From an uncultured Oscillospiraceae bacterium (lineage in GTDB: Bacteria > Bacillota > Clostridia > Oscillospirales > Oscillospiraceae): DNA of 64,000 bases. The notes beneath the pieces are model-generated. The model was not told the DNA's origin. It saw only the letters and a list, made by a program, of their open reading frames with translations, and made no database searches. Location of the stretch: positions 15,454 to 79,453 of the forward strand of contig CAKULE010000012.1 in the NCBI GenBank assembly GCA_934667095.1, given 5' to 3'. Every line of letters begins with the position of its first letter. Position 1 is the stretch's first letter. The position numbers and the translations under genes were made by a program. This document shows, in pieces, positions 59,507-64,000 of this stretch.

Positions 59507-61251
59507 ACGGCCACACTTTTCTGGGCGTTGTACAGCCCGGCGTACTCCCCGCCACTGGCCAGCAGCTCCTCGTGGGTGCCCTCCTCCACGATGTGGTTGT
59601 GGTCCACCACGATGATGCGGTGGGCGTTGCGGATGGTAGACAGCCGGTGAGCGATGATGAGGGTGGTGCGGCCCTTGGCCAGCTGGTCAAAGGCGGCCTG
59701 AATGTGGGCCTCGGTGACGGAGTCCAGGGCGGAGGTGGCCTCGTCCAGAATGAGGATGGGGGGATTCTTCAGAAAAATGCGGGCGATGGACACCCGCTGC
59801 TTCTGCCCGCCGGAGAGCATGACCCCCCGCTCGCCCACGTAGGTGTCGAACCCGTTAGGCATGGCCATGATGTCGTCATAGATCTCCGCCTTGCGGGCAG
59901 CCTCCACCACCTCGGCCTCGGTGGCATCCGGCCGGCCGTAGCGGATATTCTCCAGGATCGTTCCGGCAAAGAGGAACACGTCCTGCTGGACGATGCCGAT
60001 ATTCTGCCGCAGGGAGTGCTGAGTGACGGTGCGCACGTCCTGCCCGTCGATGAGCACCCGGCCTTCCGTCACGTCATAAAACCGGGGGATCAGCTGACAC
60101 AGGGTGGACTTGCCGCCGCCGGAGGGGCCCACCACCGCCACGGTCTCCCCTTGCGGGATGTGGATGGACACGTGCTCCAGCACGTCCTCGCCCCCCTCGT
60201 AGTGGAAGGAGACGTCATCCACCAGAATGTCCCCCCTGGCGGCGCCCATGGCCTTGGCGTCCGGTGCATCCTGGATGGCAGGCTCGCACCGCATGAGCTC
60301 CACAAAGCGCTTGAAGCCCGCCATGCCGTTGAGGTACTGCTCCACAAAGGCGGCCAGCTTGCGCACAGGGGTGAGGAAGGTGGAGATATAGAGGGAGAAC
60401 GTGATCAGGTCCACCAGATCCATCTCTCCCCGCATGATGAGCAGGCCGCCCACGGCAATGGTCAGCACGTTCATCACCGGCAGTGCGAACTCCAGCCCGG
60501 CGTTGTAGCCCGCCATGGCCCGGTAATAGCCCCGCTTGGCCCCCTTGAACTCCTCGTTGGAGGTGCGGAACTTCTCTCGCTCGGCGTCCTCGTTGGCGAA
60601 GGCCTTGGCCGTGCGCATTCCGGAGATGGAGGACTCCAGCTGGCCGTTGATACCGGCCATGGTCTGCTTCACCTCCACGGAGGCGTTCACCATCCGGCGC
60701 CGCTGGACGATGGTGAAGACGGCAAACACCGGCACCACGGCGAACACCACCAGCGCCAGCTTCCACTGGATGGTGAGCATCAGGCACAGGGCGCCCACCA
60801 GCGTGATAATCGAGATGAGCAGGTCCTCCGGCCCGTGGTGAGCCAGTTCGGTGATCTCGAACAGGTCGGTGGTGGCCCGGCTCATCAGCTGGCCGGTGCG
60901 GTTCTTGTCATAGAAGGAGAAGGACAGGTCCTGCATGTGGCTGAACAGGTCCCGGCGGATGTCCGCCTCGATGCGCACGCCCATCATGTGGCCCTTGTAG
61001 GTGACGATATAGTGCATGGCTGCCCGCAGGCCGTAGGCCGCCAGCAAAATGGCCATGACCCCGAAGAAGGCCCCGTACAGGTTCTTGGGCAGCAGCTCGT
61101 TCAGGGCCCGGCGGCTGGCATAGGGGAACACCAGATCCACCAGCGCGATGCACACGGCGCACACCATGTCCAGAATAAACAGGTTCAGGTGGGGCTTATA
61201 ATAGGAAAAGAAAATGGAGAGATATCCCCGCTGGAATCGTTCCTGTTGCAT
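59503..61251 (-). CDS. ABC exporter, fused membrane and ATPase domains (MsbA-like)
   Basis: 582 residues. Six membrane helices (about 20-310) are followed by an ATPase domain with Walker A GPSGGGKST, Q-loop QQDVFLFAGT, signature LSGGQKQRV, Walker B ILILDEATSALD and H-loop AHRLSTI. It probably forms a homodimer, as no partner half-exporter is next to it. Substrates could be lipids, drugs or peptides. AAGGAG lies 9 nt before the ATG; promoter at 61318-61290. Confidence 0.96.
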   Translation of the reverse strand: MQQERFQRGYLSIFFSYYKPHLNLFILDMVCAVCIALVDLVFPYASRRALNELLPKNLYGAFFGVMAILLAAYGLRAAMHYIVTYKGHMMGVRIEADIRRDLFSHMQDLSFSFYDKNRTGQLMSRATTDLFEITELAHHGPEDLLISIITLVGALCLMLTIQWKLALVVFAVVPVFAVFTIVQRRRMVNASVEVKQTMAGINGQLESSISGMRTAKAFANEDAEREKFRTSNEEFKGAKRGYYRAMAGYNAGLEFALPVMNVLTIAVGGLLIMRGEMDLVDLITFSLYISTFLTPVRKLAAFVEQYLNGMAGFKRFVELMRCEPAIQDAPDAKAMGAARGDILVDDVSFHYEGGEDVLEHVSIHIPQGETVAVVGPSGGGKSTLCQLIPRFYDVTEGRVLIDGQDVRTVTQHSLRQNIGIVQQDVFLFAGTILENIRYGRPDATEAEVVEAARKAEIYDDIMAMPNGFDTYVGERGVMLSGGQKQRVSIARIFLKNPPILILDEATSALDSVTEAHIQAAFDQLAKGRTTLIIAHRLSTIRNAHRIIVVDHNHIVEEGTHEELLASGGEYAGLYNAQKSVAV

Positions 61252-61289
61252 GGAAGTAGGCTCCTTGTCTGTAAATTGCTTGAATAATT

Positions 61290-61318
61290 ATTGTACCCCA
61301 ACAATTTTTTCTTGTCAA
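61290..61318 (-). promoter_or_regulatory. Promoter of the ABC exporter operon
   Basis: Minus strand: TTGACA (61318-61313), 17 bp, TACAAT (61295-61290). Its -35 overlaps that of the divergent AEC promoter. Confidence 0.82.
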
Positions 61319-61340
61319 CGGCGGGCTGGTGCACTATAAT
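61312..61340 (+). promoter_or_regulatory. Promoter of the AEC carrier gene
   Basis: TTGTCA (61312-61317), 17 bp, TATAAT (61335-61340), with a leader of about 42 nt. Confidence 0.85.
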
Positions 61341-61388
61341 ATAGGCCGCTTTACAGCCTATCCAAGAGAAGAGAAAGAAGCGTTGTCT

Positions 61389-62324
61389 ATGTGGAATGAC
61401 TTTATCGTAGTGGCCGGCAGCGTGCTGACGCTGTTTCTGATGATGGCCGTTGGCTTTTTCCTGGGCAAGAGAAGCATCCTGAGCCCCGGGACCCTCGGCC
61501 AGATCTCCACCATGCTGCTCTATGTAGTCTGCCCCGTCATTGTGGTCACCTCCCTCATGGGGGAGAGCCGGGACGCCGCCACCGTCCGCCGCCTGCTCAT
61601 CTCCGCCGCGGCCCTGGCAGGCACCTATATCCTGAACATGCTGCTCATCCAGTTGTGCTTCCGCCGCACCCCGGCGGAGCGGCGGGGTGTGGTCCGCTTT
61701 GCCGCCATCTACGGCAACACGGTGTTCATGGGCCTGCCCCTGATCCAGGCCGCGCTGGGCGCGCCGGGGATGCTGCCGGTGGTGGTGTCCATGGGTATTT
61801 TTAATGTGTGTACGTGGTCCCACGGGGCTGCCCTCATCGGCGGGCGGGAGCGGGTCTCCGTCCGCAAGGCCATCCTCAACCCCGGGGTAATCTCCTTCGC
61901 CGCGGCCCTGCTGCTGTTCGCCACCCAGATCCGGCTCCCGACCCCGCTGACCAGCGCCATGGGCTACCTGAGCAACCTGAATACTCCGCTGGCCATGGTG
62001 GTCATCGGGGCCCAGATGGCGTCGGCGGACCTGCGCTCCGTGTTTACGGACCGCTCCCTCTACGCCGTGGCCGCCGTAAAGCTCCTCGCCGTGCCGCTGA
62101 TCACCATGCTGGTGCTGCTGCCCTTCCGGCTGGACCCGGACACCTTCACCGCCATCGTCATTCTGGCCGCCTGCCCCACCGCCGGCTCCACCAGCCTGTT
62201 CTGCCAGCTCATGGGGAAGGACACCGACCTTTCTGCCCGGCTCATCAGTCTGACCACCCTGCTCTCCCTCGTCACCCTGCCGCTGGCGGCCTCCGCCGCC
62301 CGGGCTGTCTCCGCCCTGTTTTGA
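61389..62324 (+). CDS. AEC-family (auxin efflux carrier-like) transporter
   Basis: 311 residues with about ten membrane helices in two groups of five. Marks of the family: an N-terminal VGFFLGKRSILSPGTLGQIS, GNTVFMGLPLIQA, and a closing segment with CPTAGSTSLFCQLMGKDTDLSARL. Bacterial AEC proteins carry malate, malonate or other small acids. The ATG at 61389 has a poor ribosome binding site (AAAGAAG). Confidence 0.92.
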   Translation: MWNDFIVVAGSVLTLFLMMAVGFFLGKRSILSPGTLGQISTMLLYVVCPVIVVTSLMGESRDAATVRRLLISAAALAGTYILNMLLIQLCFRRTPAERRGVVRFAAIYGNTVFMGLPLIQAALGAPGMLPVVVSMGIFNVCTWSHGAALIGGRERVSVRKAILNPGVISFAAALLLFATQIRLPTPLTSAMGYLSNLNTPLAMVVIGAQMASADLRSVFTDRSLYAVAAVKLLAVPLITMLVLLPFRLDPDTFTAIVILAACPTAGSTSLFCQLMGKDTDLSARLISLTTLLSLVTLPLAASAARAVSALF

Positions 62325-62365
62325 GCCTTTGTTCAAAAATGCTTTGCCTTTTATTCAAAATCCGT

Positions 62366-62394
62366 TTGGAACTCGGTCATACTATGGACATATT
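62366..62394 (+). promoter_or_regulatory. Possible promoter of the HtrA-like protease gene
   Basis: TTGGAA (62366-62371), 17 bp, CATATT (62389-62394). Moderate match only. Confidence 0.4.
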
Positions 62395-62439
62395 TTTGCC
62401 GTATCTTAAGCATACAGACAAAAGCAAGGAGTGACCGAT

Positions 62440-63771
62440 ATGTACGAAGACAACAACACCCCCCAGAACGGCGGCTTCGACCAGAACAGCGGCTACCATT
62501 ACAGCTATAACTACGGCTATCCTCAGAACCACATCCCCCAGCCCCCGAAGAAGAAGCGCGGCGGCCTGAAGATCGTGGCGCTGGTGCTGTGCTGCCTGCT
62601 GGTGGGCGGCGGCGCAGGCGCGGGCGGTGCCGCCCTGTACAGCGCCGGCCATTCCTCCGGTGCCAACAGCGGCACCACCACCATCTACCAGAACACCGCC
62701 AGCCCCTCCACCGTCACCGTCAAACAGGCTGACGGCCTGACTAAGATGTCTCTCAGCGAGATCTACGCCGCCTACGCCGACTCCTGCGTGTGCGTCAACG
62801 TGACCACCACCGTCCAGCAGGGCTTCTACCAGTACGAAGCTCAGGGCGCCGGCTCCGGCTTCATCATCAGCGAGGACGGCTATATCGTCACCAACTACCA
62901 CGTCATTGACGGGGCCAAGTCCATCAAGGTCACCCTGTTCAACGGCGAGACCTATGACGCCACACTCATCGGCGGCGAGGAGGTCAACGACGTGGCCGTG
63001 CTGAAAATCAACGGCGTCACCGGCCTGAAACCCGTAGTGCTGGGCGACTCCGACTCTCTGGTGGTGGGCGAGCAGGTCTCCACCATCGGCAACGCCCTCG
63101 GTGCCTATTCCTTCTCCCAGACCTCCGGCACCGTGTCCGCCACCGGCCGCTCCGTCACCATGAGCGACGGCAGCGTCATCAACATGATTCAGACCGACTG
63201 CACCATCAACAATGGCAACTCCGGCGGCCCCCTGTTCGATCAGTACGGCCGGGTGGTGGGCATCACCTCCGCCAAGCTGTCCAACAACGGCTCCACCTCC
63301 TCCAGCGAGGCCACCATTGAGGGCATGGGCTTCGCCATTCCCCTGAACGACGTGCTGTCCATCATCACCGACTATATCCAGTACGGCTACGTTACCGGCC
63401 GGCCCTATCTGGGCATCTCCGCCGCCGGCATCACCGAGCAGTACCAGCGCGCCTTCGGCTGGCCCGCCGGCGTGTACGTCAACTCTGTGGAGTCCGGCTC
63501 CTGCGCAGAAAAGGCCGGCATCAAGCAGGGCGACATTATCACCAGGATCGGCAATGCCGACATCACCGGCACCTCACAGATGATCTCTGTGAAGAACAGC
63601 TACAAGGCCGGCGACACCGTGGACATCACCGTCTACCGCTCCGGCGAGTATCTGACTCTCTCCGTCACCTTTGACGAGCAGGGCAGCACCACCACCGAAG
63701 CCGAACAGCCGCAGGAGACATCTTCCAGCAGTTCCGGCTGGAACGGCGGCTGGGGCGGCCGCGGTTGGTAA
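62440..63771 (+). CDS. HtrA/DegP-like membrane-anchored serine protease
   Basis: 443 residues. A cytoplasmic Asn/Tyr/Pro-rich N-terminus and a KKKR cluster lead into a single helix (about 43-66), then a Thr/Ser linker. The trypsin-like domain has the triad His154 (TNYHVI), Asp184 (NDVAV) and Ser261 (GNSGGP). One PDZ domain follows (about 325-415), then an acidic and Ser/Gly/Trp tail. It is a type II membrane protein with the protease outside, for envelope protein quality control. The ATG at 62440, with AAGGAG 8 nt upstream, is preferred over a GTG three codons earlier. Confidence 0.95.
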   Translation: MYEDNNTPQNGGFDQNSGYHYSYNYGYPQNHIPQPPKKKRGGLKIVALVLCCLLVGGGAGAGGAALYSAGHSSGANSGTTTIYQNTASPSTVTVKQADGLTKMSLSEIYAAYADSCVCVNVTTTVQQGFYQYEAQGAGSGFIISEDGYIVTNYHVIDGAKSIKVTLFNGETYDATLIGGEEVNDVAVLKINGVTGLKPVVLGDSDSLVVGEQVSTIGNALGAYSFSQTSGTVSATGRSVTMSDGSVINMIQTDCTINNGNSGGPLFDQYGRVVGITSAKLSNNGSTSSSEATIEGMGFAIPLNDVLSIITDYIQYGYVTGRPYLGISAAGITEQYQRAFGWPAGVYVNSVESGSCAEKAGIKQGDIITRIGNADITGTSQMISVKNSYKAGDTVDITVYRSGEYLTLSVTFDEQGSTTTEAEQPQETSSSSSGWNGGWGGRGW

Positions 63772-63866
63772 AATTACCGAAAACCCGCGAAAAAGTTCCA
63801 AAATCGAAATTCAGATTTCCAGTTTCCCTCCCTTAAATGTCCAATTTTATGAAAGTCCCGGAAAGC

Positions 63867-63910
63867 GAACTTGCAAAAAGCATCGTTTTCCGGGGCTTTT
63901 CTGCAAGTTC
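63867..63910. other. Long inverted repeat downstream of the HtrA-like gene
   Basis: Arm GAACTTGCAAAAAGC (63867-63881) pairs with 63895-63910 with one bulged C; 13-nt loop. It has no clear T run, so it is either a weak terminator of the protease gene or part of the next gene's leader. The rest of 63772-63866 shows nothing I can name. Confidence 0.6.
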
Positions 63911-63923
63911 TTGCGCGGAACCC

Positions 63924-64000
63924 AAGAGGATGGCTCATCCTCTTAGCGAGCGCCGCAAGCCCGCTTGCAAAAGCGGAACATAAAAAAGGAGGAAATTCCA
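63924..64000 (+). promoter_or_regulatory. Two-hairpin S-layer-type leader (copy 2) and ribosome binding site at the window edge
   Basis: Hairpin 1 (AAGAGGATG 63924-63932, loop GCT, CATCCTCTT 63936-63944) is identical to the first S-layer leader. Hairpin 2 is CCGCTT, GCAA loop, AAGCGG (63961-63976). The GGAGG site is at 63988-63992. The start codon is expected at about 64002, outside the window. Confidence 0.8.

Overview
The window looks like a chromosomal segment of a GC-rich Clostridia-class Bacillota, most like high-GC gut Oscillospiraceae such as the Flavonifractor/Oscillibacter/Lawsonibacter group. This placement is inference. It rests on Firmicutes-type synteny (comEC-holA, gdpP-rplI-dnaB, tilS-hpt-ftsH), Gram-positive control sites (a CIRCE element and a CGAAC-N4-GTTYG SOS box), strong AAGGAGG ribosome binding sites, S-layer homology (SLH) proteins and high G+C in wobble positions. 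I see no phage, IS element, CRISPR array, rRNA or tRNA. Almost all of the 64 kb is coding, and no gene-free stretch exceeds about 280 bases.

Layout. 1-7.6 kb: the start of a CNNM/CorC-type membrane protein, clpB with a CIRCE element, an Rrf2 Fe-S-type regulator, a probable major S-layer protein with a structured leader, and a meso-DAP type MurE. 7.7-19.9 kb: an SLH-anchored M14 peptidase, then on the minus strand recJ, rel and a tight four-gene cassette (ATP-grasp ligase, Asp/Glu racemase, GNAT, second MurE-like ligase). 20-23.3 kb: lexA, then an ArsR repressor, a free HMA metallochaperone and a P1B-type metal ATPase. 23.4-32.5 kb: a DUF2461 protein, a VanW protein, an XpaC-like protein, an SLH-anchored S41 protease, an alpha/beta hydrolase, a DMT transporter, an alkyladenine glycosylase and a HAD phosphatase. 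32.6-37.4 kb: a sigma-54 system made of an enhancer-binding regulator, a textbook -24/-12 promoter, a CitMHS-type carboxylate transporter and a split AtuA/DUF1446 pair. 37.4-45.4 kb: a formate/nitrite-type channel, pcrA, comEC, holA, rnmV and an XRE regulator. 45.6-57.3 kb: one long plus-strand housekeeping run from gdpP to metG plus a lipoprotein. 57.4-64 kb: a cold-shock gene with an attenuator-like leader, tatD-like, DUF896, ylmH-like, an ABC exporter, an AEC carrier, an HtrA-like protease, and at the right edge a second copy of the S-layer leader, which predicts another surface-protein gene just outside the window.

Cell-envelope functions dominate: S-layer proteins, surface proteases, two MurE paralogues, a D-amino-acid/ATP-grasp cassette, and VanW with a WalR-like box. 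The least described items are (i) the MurE-like/GNAT/racemase/ATP-grasp cassette, which resembles the enterococcal D-aspartate branch pathway sitting beside a normal meso-DAP MurE; (ii) the sigma-54 regulon, for which I can read a shared 17-bp palindromic site upstream of both the regulator and its target operon; and (iii) the two-hairpin S-layer leader present at both ends of the window.
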